NCBI RefSeq assembly: GCF_037975245.1
Contig: NC_092568.1
Span: 312,001 to 376,000 of the forward strand
Source of the DNA: Apostichopus japonicus
Lineage: Eukaryota > Echinodermata > Holothuroidea > Aspidochirotida > Stichopodidae
Reading direction: 5' to 3'
Length of the DNA stretch: 64,000 bases
Shown here: positions 24,173-35,302 of the stretch, piece by piece
Layout of the letters: every line of letters begins with the position of its first letter
How positions within the stretch are numbered: the first letter of the stretch is position 1
Program-made: the position numbers and the translations under genes
The notes under the pieces: generated by a model
Told to the model about the DNA's origin: nothing
Database searches by the model: none
Seen by the model: only the letters and a program-made list of their open reading frames with translations

Positions 24173-25878
24173 GTCAACCCGGTGAAGAATGAACACCGGA
24201 CGTTGAATAAACTTACCAAAACAGAAATATGCACCAAAGTTAGATCACAATGGCCATGTTCAAATATCAACTAACATGTTACTAACCAATCTAACAATTG
24301 TTATATATCCACAGTAAGACACTGCAATTTTTAATAATCCTAAATGCCTGGGACAGATGTGAAGGTTCAGAGCCTCAAGGAAAGGTACTTTTGAACTCTT
24401 TCTAGCAAGTTTTAGCATGCTCAAATTTAGCGACCAATACTGATGACTTTTAAGGCTAACTTTTGAGTAAGCTAGGGTCACATGATTACTTAACTAATCA
24501 AGTATAACCACCATAAAGATTGCAATTAAAACACAATCATAGTCACTTTCCTTAATTTTTTTCATGAAATAAATATGCAATTTGCTGGATTATTGTTGAT
24601 TCCATTGCATTTATTTTTTTTATTTTTTTCTATTTACGTCCTTTTTGGGCCGACACGTTTTCTTCTTTACTTCAAATAACACTCAAAATGAAAACCAATC
24701 ATTCTCACAGATTTAATTAATATTCTTCGCAAATTAATTGCACATTCTTATGAGACTCTGAGCTTAGATTCTTAGTATAAGACTGAGTATCAATAATTCA
24801 CCAACTTTAATCAAAATAAATAATACTTGTACTACCATAGACGTCACATAGACCGTGCACTGATTGAGATTTGCAATCAATATTTCAACCAATTTAATAG
24901 GTTTCAACCATCTTATTTCTTAAAATATAAAACACTGAATCAGTATCAATCGATTTAGAATTAAGATAAATGCTTGAAATCTTATTTCTAACACACTCCA
25001 CTTTTTACATCCTTTTTTATGACTTATCAACACAGAATTAAGATGCAGTGGTTGGTCTCTTACAGCCATTAGCACATTAAACTGTCATACCAATTAAACA
25101 ACTTCGAACAGTTTTTGCAAGACAACCATTATCAGTTGCAGCAGGCGTAATAATTTATCGCTTTCTCTTGTAAAGTTAACCAGTAATTGACCTTTCAACA
25201 GAGGAGCACTCAGATACAAATAATATAAATCAACTTTTTATGTCTGCAGGCTATGAACTCAAGTTAACAAAGGCAGCGAGTGCGTGTACTTGACTCAAGT
25301 ACAGTATAAATTTCATATCTCTCCCTGTGGCTGAATTATTGTGTAAAGCAAAAAAGGGGGGGGCGGGGGAGGGGCGGGGCATCATAGAAACTAATAGTAC
25401 TGTATTTTACAAAATCCATTACAAGATGGAATTGAAATGAGGCAAATTTACGACCTACATAAACTGTAGTGTACAAGTAAGTTTCAAAGACACATATTGC
25501 TTTAATACATATATACTGTATGCTAAGGTGTTGAGGTTTGAGTTGAAAAGTATTGCAACAGCTGCCTCTTTGCAAGGGGTAAAGCACCTGTTTCCACACT
25601 AATGCAATGAACTGGACGTGACCATGGTCACTAAGGGTGTTTATTTTGCATATTAACAATTACCACAAAGCTCTGGGCACAGCATAGTGAAAGCTACTGT
25701 TGATGGTTTGAGGAGACAGTCGAGCTACTGCAGGAAGCACTAAAAACCTATGTAAATTGCCATATACTGTATAAAAGGCATGGTGGATGCTATTATTCTG
25801 CGAATAGAACCGGCTGGTTTAAGCAATAGATGCAATTCAAAGAATGGCAAGAAATATGCCTTTCTTTAAAAAAATATG
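24173..25878. other. Non-coding stretch
   Basis: No gene is recognised. A G-rich tract at 25356-25380 (G8-C-G5-A-G4-C-G4) is a strong quadruplex candidate. Around 25700-25740 a weak fragment GAGGAGACAG resembles the end of the dispersed family but lacks the GTAAG. Confidence 0.35.
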
Positions 25879-26733
25879 CTTATCTACTGTAACTGTCTGC
25901 CTTATCGTCCAGTTAATCTAAGTGTATTATCTATGTCCAGTTTATCTACTGTATTCGTCCAGTTTATCTATGTATTCGTCCAGTTTATCTACTGTATTCG
26001 TCCAGTTTATCTACTGCATTTGTCCAGTTTATCTACTGCATTCGTCCAGTTTATCTACTGCATTTGTCCAGTTTATCTACTGCATTTGTCCAGTTTATCT
26101 ACTGCATTCGTCCAGTTTATCTACTGTATTCGTCCAGTTTATCTACTGCATTCGTCCAGTTTATCTACTGTATTCGTCCAGTTTATCTACTGTATTCGTC
26201 CAGTTTATCTACTGCATTCGTCCAGTTTATTTCCTGTATTCGTCCAGTTTATTTCCTGCATTCGTCCAGTTTATCTACTGCATTCGTCCAGTTTATCTAC
26301 TGTATTCGTCCAGTTTATCTACTGTATTCGTCCAGTTTATCTACTGCATTCGTCCAGTTTATCTACTGCATTCGTCCAGTTTATCTACTGTATTCCTCCA
26401 GTTTATCTACTGCATTCGTCCAGTTTATCTACTGTATTCCTCCAGTTTATCTACTGTATTCGTCCAGTTTATCTACTGTATTCGTCAAGTTTATTTCATG
26501 CATTCGTCCAGTTTATCTACTGCATTCGTCCAGTTTATCTACTGTATTCGTCCAGTTTATCTACTGTAATTATCCAGTTTATCTACTGTATTTGCCCAGT
26601 TTATCTACTGTATTCGTCCAGTTTATCTACTGCATTCGTCCAGTTTATCTACTGTATTCGTCCAGTTTATCTACTGTATTCGTCCAGTTTATCTACTGTA
26701 TTTGTCCAGTTTATCTACTGTATTCGTCCAGTG
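25879..26733 (+). repeat. 22-bp minisatellite, about 37 units
   Basis: The unit is TCCAGTTTATCTACTGTATT plus CG. Most units differ only at two positions (CTGTATT or CTGCATT, and TTCG or TTTG). A few units carry TTTCCTG, TTCATG, ATTCCTCC or AATTATC. The plus strand of the unit has no stop codon in any frame, and 22 is not a multiple of three. All three forward frames are therefore open and encode the same 22-residue periodic peptide in rotated register. This is expected for a stop-free minisatellite, so I do not call it a gene. The first two or three units at the left edge are degenerate. Confidence 0.95.
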
Positions 26734-28609
26734 AATCAATCAATAGTTAGTTAAAGACTGATAAAAGTGCAAAGAGAATGAAAGAGAAAGTACAATCATA
26801 GCCTAACATATTATTACTACAGGAGTACCTGGAAAATATGAACAGTTCTATACTGTAGTAGGATATGACTTTCATTCTACTATTATTTCTTTGGTTCATC
26901 GCATGTACACTTTTGTCACTGACTGAACTTGAAAAACAGATCTTTGTATGTTTAAACAACAAATGTTATTTTATCTTTCAAAACTTCCCTCAGAAAGTTG
27001 GCATTTACACAAGTTTCTAGATTAATTACCGTAAGGTTACAGTACTTTTGTATGGGTACAGAGGATCCTATACAAACCTCAATAAACTCAATGGTTTGGC
27101 TATACTCACGGTACTGCAGTATGTACCAACCACGATGGTTAGAGTACTGTACCTATCTTTTCACAACTTATGTACTCCAATCTTCCTAGTGTTAACATGA
27201 AAATGCAGAATAAGTGACGTTTGTTTGAGCAGCTGTGTCCATGCTGACCGTGGCACTTCCAAAGTTGTTTTAATGCGACTCTATTCATAACACTCTGATA
27301 GGTTGTGAAACCCTCAGCATGTATACCATTAAAAGGACTAGATTTCGATGGTGGAACATTTCAGAATGGTAGATTGGGAAGGAAGCGGGTGCGCTCAATC
27401 AGCCTGAGGTGGACTAATACTTGTTGTAAGTTATGTTGATCGGAGTGCAAATTTATGGGCGACAGTCAATATATTACGAGATTGAAGTACTGTTAAATTC
27501 ATGATTTTCTTTTTTATCACCAATTGATATGTACAACCAACCAACGTACGCACAACTCCGTACAGATTTAATACTGTACTGTATGTGACACTGGTGCAGC
27601 ACAACAGCATGCAGACCTGTGCAAAGAATGTAATTGATTACTGTTGCATCCCACGCAGGCATTAAGGTTGAATTCTGCATCCATATACTGTACGTCATTA
27701 ACAAATCTGTTACTATAGAAATAAAGAATAACTACTGAGTACTTATCGTACACGTGCAATTACAAACTAACGGTTACAAATCTGTTGTTATCATGTGCAC
27801 ATCAGTTGCCTCTGTCCACAATAATTTAATTTACTGATGACTTGCTGAAATATATATATATACTGGTTGAGAACTTTCACATTAAGCGAATCATCACACA
27901 GATTTCACATCAACATATTTCTTCATAGCCTAGAGATGACAGTAATTAATAAATACAGCATTACATAGAGACGAAAGACAGAACATGTTTAATTCAAACC
28001 TTGAACGTTCATGTTTATGAAACACTGAGAAGATCATGCAGAGATTTCAAGCAATGTCCCGTAACAAGGTTTTGTTCACAACGTAAATTATGCATGGTTC
28101 CCAGCAATATAAGGTCTGTACAGAGTATAGCATGCTCACTAATGACTTGAAAACAAATTATATTGCTAGGTTGTTTCATGCATTGCATGCAGAATCCATA
28201 TATTTCAAATTACAACTAGGTACGTTTTCCAACATCAATTGCCAGCTAACATTGAAGAAGCTAACAATGTTAGGTAAACATATAAGTAAACATCGTTCAT
28301 ACAGGATAATTTAATAGTTCTGTCCGGAGTGAATCTGGTGGAAAGTGCAGTAGCTAAGAATAATAATGGTAATAAATAAACTGCATGCATATGGTAAAAT
28401 ATAGTAAAAAATAATAAAATACAGTTAAAAAAAATTTAATATGGAAAATGAAAGAAAGAAGTCGTTGAAACCTTTGGATAGTTTGGATTCATTATTACAT
28501 TAAATTTTCAGTACAATAAATCTACACGCGGTAGAGCAACTAAAGTGTTTCTGTTCTGTAATTGTCTGTTTGTGGACATGTGTGTTTGTATGACATGCCT
28601 GTGTACCTG
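26734..28609. other. Non-coding stretch
   Basis: No gene is recognised. A weak partial match to the 5' part of the dispersed family (GAATGGTAGATTGGGAAGGA) lies at about 27364-27412. Confidence 0.35.
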
Positions 28610-28926
28610 TCACAACTTCTCTTGCCATATACTCCAACTCGCACACTTCATTCCTCCAACAAACTGTTTTTAACTGTTCCAAAACCACGATTGAAGAACT
28701 ATGGTTACAGAAGCTTCCAATACTCTGGGTCTTATCTCTGGAACAAGTTACCAGATCACATTCGAACATGCTTTAAACTTTCTACTTTCAAAAGTCTACT
28801 TAAGACCCATTTTTTCACTTGTTCTTTTGTAAATTAATTTACTTCTTTGTAAAGCGCTTTGAGCAGTAACTTTTGTTTACTGATTTGGCGCTATATAAGT
28901 CTCATTTATTATTATTATTATTATTA
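28610..28926 (+). mobile_element. 3' end of a non-LTR retrotransposon (CR1/L2-like)
   Basis: The frame ending at TAA 28835-28837 encodes SQLLLPYTPTRTLHSSNK followed by VPKPRLKNYGYRSFQYSGSY and LWNKLPDHIR...TFKSLLKTHFF. This is the typical C-terminal tail of CR1/L2-group reverse transcriptase proteins (VPxxRxxxYGxRxFxxxGxxLWNxLPxxIR...FKxxLKTHLF). After the stop comes the usual 3' UTR signature AAAGCGCTTTGAGCAGT and GGCGCTATATAAGT, then an (ATT)n tail ending near 28926. The catalytic reverse-transcriptase domain is absent, so this is a 5'-truncated dead copy. Confidence 0.85.
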
Positions 28927-29900
28927 ATACTGGACGATGTGACTCATGCAATGCTTTTTTACCCTTTACCGTATATCTAAATAATAACTTCACAAAATGG
29001 CAGTCTCCAGTAAAAAAAAAAACACAAAAGCGATAGTCATTACTTTTCCTGCGTTACCCTCAAAAAAATTAGCATATCAGATATACACTTGTATCAAAAC
29101 TACCCGGAGGTGAGATTATTTCCAGATGCAAATTTGCCACTCGATATGAATCCATTGACCTTTTTTTTTAGATTATCTTAGTCCAATGTTTGAAATTGCC
29201 TTATCCCATCTTATCTTCTTTTTTTTATATGTTCAAGGAAGGAAAGGACACCATGATTTTATCTAAAAACTACTGTAGATGAACAATATCGGCCAAAACA
29301 AATTCTTGACCGTGAACCTAGTTTGATGCTGATGATGGGAAGCAGCTGCATATGTAAACAGTTGTTGATGAGAAATAGTGAATACATCAGTTAGCAAATG
29401 AATGTGAACTGAAGTATTAAACTGGAAAATGCAGGAATTGAACAGTGACAAATATATAACCATATATGCTGAAACTTTGACCAAGTTCTCTCTGTTTCCA
29501 AAAGATGAGAAAAAAGAGCTAACGTTAGATGAAATATCAAATGGAGTTTGAATATTAAATTTGTGAAGTGGTGTATTATGTCATACTTGCCATACAGTAA
29601 AAAGGACATGTATACAAAAGGGGAAGTTTCATCCAAAATGTGAAAAAAAATCCAGAACATTCAGTTTCTTATCAGTGATATCGTGCTATTTTTCATGTAT
29701 GCATTAACATCCAGATTTCCATCCACTGAACAGGGCAGGGCCCAGAATCCACATAAAAAGGCCTCCAAATTCAAAAGGATACTTTATTGTGCTCTCACGA
29801 TAGTTAGTCCAAAGATCTGAATCTTCAGTAAGCACCAAAGGAGATCCTGATCACATCAGTTCCATAAGATTCGAACGGATAGAAAAACTGAAAGTTCTAA
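28927..29900. other. Non-coding stretch
   Basis: No gene is recognised. Minus-strand open frames at 29263-29484 and 29391-29660 overlap and have no known domain. Confidence 0.35.
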
Positions 29901-30050
29901 ACACTTTCGGTGGTAGAATGAGAAGGGAGGTCATTGACCAGAGGGGTCGGTCATAGAGGGCGCACAGTGTTAAAAGGTTACCAGTTCACTCTAGACACGG
30001 CAGGATGAGGGTGCTGAGGTTGTGAGGAGACAGGTCAGGTAGGAGCGAAG
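29901..30050 (+). repeat. Dispersed GAGACAGGTAAG-family element, subtype A, full length
   Basis: The blocks in order are CACTTTCGGTGGTAGAATGA, GAAGGGAGGTCATTGACCAG, AGGGGTCGGTCATAGAGGGC, GCACAGTGTTAAAAGGTTAC, CAGTTCACTCTAGACACGG, AGGATGAGGGTGCTGAGG, TTGTGAGGAGACAGGTCAGG and AGGAGCGAAG. The reverse-oriented copies at 33794-33932 and 34856-34996 match along their length. The GGTAGAATGAGA block occurs twice in the consensus, suggesting an internal duplication. No open frame is conserved across copies. Here the splice-like end reads GAGACAGGTCAG. Confidence 0.85.
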
Positions 30051-31286
30051 TATTATCACATTCTTGTTACCTTCATTTCCTATGAAAGCCTCAGCTGTTT
30101 AAACTTAGGTCATTGGTCAAAAAACTTGAAAGCGGTATGATATAGACATACAGCCTGGACAGGACTGAAAAGCAACGTTTTCTAAACATATCAATCATAA
30201 AATTTGTGCTTTTGTAAAGTCATCCTTAAACAAGCTTTTCATTTTGTTCAAAGTTCAAAGCACTTAGAGGCTATAGAAATGACTTTCGAAACTAAACTCT
30301 CGGAGTGACCACTCTTGAAAACTGGCCACACCAAATTATTCCCATGTCTCCAGAAGTTCAGTTATTATATTACCAATTTATCAAGTATATATTTTGAAGC
30401 TTGTTCTTTGTCTCACCACTAGAGAACAAAATTAGTGAAACCCTTTGAGAGATGTAAGTCCACTTCTCTGCCCACGGATGTATAGAGTAATTACTGTATC
30501 GGTTATATACACGGCTGTTTTGCGATATTATACCATTTGTCATCACGATTCATCTTCATGATGAAGCACAATTTACAAATACACTTCTCCACTACCAGCC
30601 AACCTGATTTAAAACCCTAAACAAACTAAAATTGTTTTCAGAGTCAACAAAATACAGATGATTGATACAGGCGATGTTGACTTTAACACTATTTACCTAG
30701 AAAGGCTTGTGAGCAAACAGATGGATGTGCAGAACAGTAGACCCATAGTCCCCATAATCTCTGTCCATTAATTTGCTCTGACTACATTTCTAAATCCATT
30801 TTGATATGGAATTGGACAATAAACCAGTGATGAAAAATATTTTTGCAAAATTTTGAAAAAAATTTTGAGTTAAAAGTCCGGTTGTAAATTAAAACTATAC
30901 TGCAAAGCTGGAAACCCTTTCCAATCGATCAGCCAATCAATCAATCAGATACATGCGAATAAAGTTATGCTATTGTTGGGCTTTCACTTTCATTCTCATC
31001 TTCGTGGAGACATTGTACCTTACCAATCATCATTTCCAATCTCAACTTTACTTCAGCTGGATCTGGATCATTTAATTGCAAATTGGGTGATGCTGTGAAA
31101 AGGCCCATTGGAAGTATGAAAGACTCTTTCACAATGAAAAAAAAAATTACAGGACTTCACAATGGTTCCAAAAGCATTGCCATGTTACTCCTGACCTACT
31201 GTGATTAAAACCCAATTTGAATTCCCACCCTGAGGAATGCCACTCTACCATTTAGGTACATCTTTCATCTACTGCCTTTTCTGCAG
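30051..31286. other. Non-coding stretch
   Basis: Nothing recognisable. Confidence 0.35.
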
Positions 31287-32358
31287 TAGACCTACATCTA
31301 CCTGCAGATGATAAAAATCTACCTACAGATGTCCTACACTTACATATAGATGACCTACAACTACCTACACTTACATATAGATGACCTACAACTACCTACA
31401 GATGACCCACAGCTTCAATTCAAGCATAAGACCTATTTAAGACCTACAACTACCTACAGATGACCTACACTTACATATAGATGACCTACAACTACCTACA
31501 GATGACCTACATCTTCAATTCAAGCATAAGACCTATAGAAGACCTACAACTACCTATAGATGACCTACACTTACATATAGATGACCTACAACTACCTATA
31601 GATGATCTACATCTTCAATTCAAGCATTAGACCTATTGAAGACTAAAACTACCTATAGATGACCTACACTTACATATAGATGACCTACAACTACCTACAC
31701 TTACATATAGATGACATACAACTACCTACAGATGACCCACAGCTTCAATTCAAGCATAAGACCTATTTAAGACCTACAACTACCTACAGATGACCTACAC
31801 TTACATATAGATGACCTACAACTACTTACAGATGACCTACATCTTCAATTCAAGCATAAGACCTATAGAAGACCTACAACTACCTATAGATGACCTAAAC
31901 TTACATATAGATGACCTACATCTACCTATAGATGATCTACATCTTCAATTCAAGCATTAGACCTATTGAAGACTAAAACTACCTATAGATGACCTACACT
32001 TACATATAGATGACCTACAACTACCTACAGATGACCTACATCTTCAATTCAAGCATAAGACCTATAGAAGACCTACAACTACCTATAGATGACCTACACT
32101 TACATAAAGATGACCTACAGCTACCTACAGATGATCTACATCTTCATTTCAAGCATAATACCTATAGAAGACCGACATCTACCTATAGATGACCTACACT
32201 TACACATAGATGACCTACAACTACCTACAGATGACCTACATCTTCAATTCAAGCATTAGACCTATTGAAGACCTACAACTACCTACAGATGACCTACACT
32301 TACATATAGATGACCTACAACTACCTACAGATGACCTACATCTTCAATTCAAGCCCTA
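31287..32358 (+). repeat. 100-bp satellite array with 330-bp higher-order unit
   Basis: The landmark CTTCAATTCAAGC (one copy reads CTTCATTTCAAGC) occurs at about 31413, 31513, 31613, 31743, 31843, 31943, 32042, 32142, 32242 and 32342. The spacing is 99-100 except for one 130-bp step. Inside each unit the shorter motif GATGACCTACA(N)CTACCTA recurs, so the 100-bp unit itself arose from a shorter repeat of roughly 20-30 bp. The rare variant GACCCACAGCTTCAATTCAA appears at 31405 and 31735, exactly 330 bp apart, and later units also correspond at that offset. Short open frames inside the array (32010-32192, 32210-32413) reflect the repeat rather than a gene. Confidence 0.95.
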
Positions 32359-33689
32359 CTGTACTGTACCTACAGTTGATTTAATATACTTGATTGGTTT
32401 AGTTCCAAGTTGATGTGTCATAATTGTCATTGTCTGTCAACTGACTAAACCACTTTACCACAATGCACATTGTGCCTGTGCAGACCTTTGTTCCATTACT
32501 ATCTAGTCATTCCCTTTACAGTACATACTGTAGCTGTCACACCCAGAATTTACAAATCTGATATGAATCAACCTTCTGTTTTTATATAGAGCATTTCAGT
32601 TCTCTCCGTATTACTGCACAATATTGTGTACACCTACAGTACAGTACGACAGCAGGTTTCAGAATTTCAAACCGGTGGAAACAAATATTCGAAAATAATC
32701 GATAAATTCTGGTCTATGAGCTCTAAATCTAATTAGCATAGCCTTGAAACAATCAGGGGGTAATGAAGGATGTAATTACCCCATGAACTTGACCAAAGAA
32801 ATGCACAAAGTTTGCATACAGTTAATGCTTCATATATGTAATATATGTCAGCCTCAACTGAATAATATGTATTTACTATGCATTTATTATTTCGAAAGCA
32901 GGGAATAGCTGAAATCCTCCATGCTCATCTTCAAACCTAGGGTTGGTACTGAGTTGTGGCTATAAACAAGGCTACTTGATAGTAACTTCTCAATAAACGG
33001 ATCTATTAATGAGGATCACCATTTGGCTGAGCTCCTAATTATTGTAGATTGCAATATGAAAAATTCTGTGTCCCACAAATTACATATATAGTGTTGTATA
33101 TATGTTGCCCTACATTTGCTTTTGAACTTTTGAAATTTATGTCTGTACATAACTTTTGTTGTTCCTGATGCATGCTTGGTGGAGTAATGTAAACAAGAAA
33201 ATTACAGTAACATTTTTTTTTTTTTTCACAACAAAACTGTATTTTTCACAACTTTTGGGAGACAGCAAGAAAAAATGTTAGGAACAAGCAGAAAACCCAG
33301 CTCTGGCATTTTGATTACTTGCCATAAAATATTTCACTCCGTTACCCGATTGATTTATGGGCAACGGAGCATCAGCTCTCTAAAGAACAATAATAGGTTG
33401 CCTTGTACGAACTATAACAACAGAGTTTAAGACTTCCCACTAGTTATTATGATCCTTACAATTACACCTCAGACTTACTACAGTACCTGCAGGAAGATGA
33501 CAGTTCATTACAAACTATTACATAAATCAAATTCATGATCACCACTGAAATTATTCAACATTATGACTTGACGGTACAGACTGGGGCATGATTTGTTTAT
33601 ACAGCCAAAGTCCATACAGTACACTGCAGCACAGTATATCTTTATACTCCTGTAGCTTTCTTTATTGAAGCTGTTGTATGTATAATATG
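32359..33689. other. Non-coding stretch
   Basis: No gene is recognised. An 11-12 base T run lies near 33213-33226. Confidence 0.35.
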
Positions 33690-34028
33690 ATACTGGACTA
33701 TACTTTGCGGAGACAAAAAAAATTCAGAAATGGTGTTCCTCAGAGTAGGGAGTTGTTCCAAAACTTATCGAGTTTGGATAATGACGTTTGACGAGCTCAC
33801 CTGTCTCCTCACGACCTCAGCACTCTCATTCTACCGTGTCTAGAGTGAACTGGTAACCTTTTAACACTGAAGTGCGCCCTCTAGAGCAGGTCCCCTCTGG
33901 TCAGTGCCCTCCCTTCTCATTCTACCACCCAAAAATTTTAGTAAGATACTGGACTACTTTGTGGAGAAAATAAATTAATAAATAAATATATAAAAATAGA
34001 AATGGTGTTCCTCAGAGCAGGGAGTTGT
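33690..34028. repeat. Direct duplication (about 65-80 bp) flanking a dispersed-family insertion
   Basis: TACTGGACTATACTTTGCGG...GAAATGGTGTTCCTCAGAG...GGGAGTTGT at 33690-33756 recurs as TACTGGACTACTTTGTGGAG...GAAATGGTGTTCCTCAGAG...GGGAGTTGT at 33948-34028. The second copy carries an extra AT-rich segment (AATAAATAAATATATAAA). The reverse-oriented dispersed element at 33794-33932 sits between the two copies. Confidence 0.8.
33794..33932 (-). repeat. Dispersed GAGACAGGTAAG-family element, subtype A, full length
   Basis: It is the reverse complement of the 29901 copy over its whole length. On the minus strand it starts GGGTGGTAGAATGAGAAGGG and ends GTGAGGAGACAGGTGAGC. The splice-like end is GTGAG, still a legal donor form. 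Confidence 0.85.
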
Positions 34029-34734
34029 GAGGGTCTCCTTGCTTAATGGCAAAAGAAACCCAACTATAATGCCATTAATCCTCTTAATACAGCGCATACT
34101 GTATGTGACTGAGAGTTTCCCAAAATAAGCATCAACCTTCAAAAATTAGACCTACGTAACTGAAACCTCTTTCCACTTGGAAAAATCTACAAAACTTTTT
34201 TTAAGAGAATGACAAATCTTACCTATCTCACAGACGTACTGTACACTGGTATAGACTACAAAACTTGGCAATATATTTTTTTAGTACAGTACTAGCCCGC
34301 CCCGACTATACCCACTTCTAGGCACGCTATGTATTTACAATCTATTTTGCCAAAGTTGGAGAATGCCTACTAGTTTTGGATTGAATATACAGACAGTACT
34401 GTACTTGTAAAGTTCACTGACTTTATCTGCTTTTGAATTTATAGTCTAGGAAAGGATAATAAAAACCAGGACGAAAAACTAAAGAACCATCTGTTATTCA
34501 ATATGGATACAGTGTCCTGACCCGTTTTATAGGTTAACATCAAATCATGCTTATTATATCCTTACTTGTAAAAATCAGTCAGGTGGACTTTAAACACAGT
34601 AACATGATGGAAGCTTATCCCTGCAACATGACCCTTTCAAAATTAAAACTTAAAATGATGCTTCGCTGATCAAGTGAAGCTTTAATTTATCCTGCAAGAT
34701 GGACAGTCACAGTCTAAATCGAGGGAACAGTAAA

Positions 34735-35292
34735 AAAGGCAACTTCCATCAATGACAAGATTTTTCATTTTGGGACAATTGATATTAAGAGCACATGCTA
34801 CAAAATATGCTCATGAAAATTAAAAGAATTACAGGGATTGGATATTTAAGAGTTAGCTTACCTGTCTCCTCACAACCTCAGCACTCTCGTTCTACCGTGT
34901 CTACAGTGAACTGATAACCTTTTCACACTGTGCGCCCTCTATGACCCGACCACTCCAGTCAATGCCCTCCCTTCTCATTCTACCACCCAAAGTGTCTACT
35001 GTAGAACGTTCCTTTTGTGCTTAGAATTTTCTTCGATCCAAATCGTTCGCAATTGTCATTATCAGGAACTTAGTTTTTTGTTTCCAGAAGAAACAGTGTT
35101 TTGGTGGATTATCATGTGCAGCCCGAGAAGTATCCTTTTTGATTGGGAGGGTTTTTGGGAGCTGTCCCTTTCCCGATCTGTAAAGCCTTATCCGGCACTT
35201 GTAGCCATTGTGGGACTGACGAGATTGTGCTTTTTGGGACGATTGATAAGAGGAACGATGTTACGTAAGAAAATATGCTCAGAAACTACGGA
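34735..35292. repeat. Diverged local duplication (about 60-80 bp, offset about 458 bp)
   Basis: GACAAGATTTTTCATTTTGGGAC at 34757 corresponds to GACGAGATTGTGCTTTTTGGGAC at 35217. The similarity continues through GATTGATA, then AAGAG/AAGAGG, ATGCTAC/ATGTTAC and AAAATATGCTCA on both. The 34856-34996 dispersed element lies between the copies. An open frame at 35015-35302 overlaps the second copy and is not recognised. Confidence 0.5.
34856..34996 (-). repeat. Dispersed GAGACAGGTAAG-family element, subtype A, full length
   Basis: On the minus strand it begins near ACTTTGGGTGGTAGAATGAG and ends GTTGTGAGGAGACAGGTAAG then CTA. It matches the 29901 and 33794 copies throughout. Its end is the exact CAG-GTAAG donor form. 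Confidence 0.85.
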
Positions 35293-35302
35293 CGTCCTTT
35301 AA

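Noticed and set aside
25876-26754. Three long overlapping forward open frames (up to 292 codons)
   Set aside because: They are the three readings of a 22-bp minisatellite without stops. Periodicity is 22 bases, not a multiple of three, with no codon-position bias and no conserved start.
28562-28612. N-terminal part of the 91-codon frame leading into the retrotransposon tail
   Set aside because: Its residues (MSVCGHVCLYDMPVYL) do not match the retrotransposon protein. The element appears truncated at about 28610, so the upstream part is flanking sequence open by chance.
31287-32358. Possible CRISPR-like or VNTR coding array
   Set aside because: Units are contiguous without unique spacers, and the context is an animal genome. 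Short open frames inside it are repeat by-products.
29901-34996. Spliced-leader RNA genes as explanation for the GAGACAGGTAAG family
   Set aside because: SL genes are tandem, nearly identical and have an Sm site and hairpins after the donor. These copies are dispersed, variable and show no Sm-like site. I also know of no spliced-leader use in the animal group suggested.
35015-35302. 95-codon plus-strand open frame
   Set aside because: It overlaps a diverged local duplication and has no known domain. Initiation context and flanks are unremarkable.
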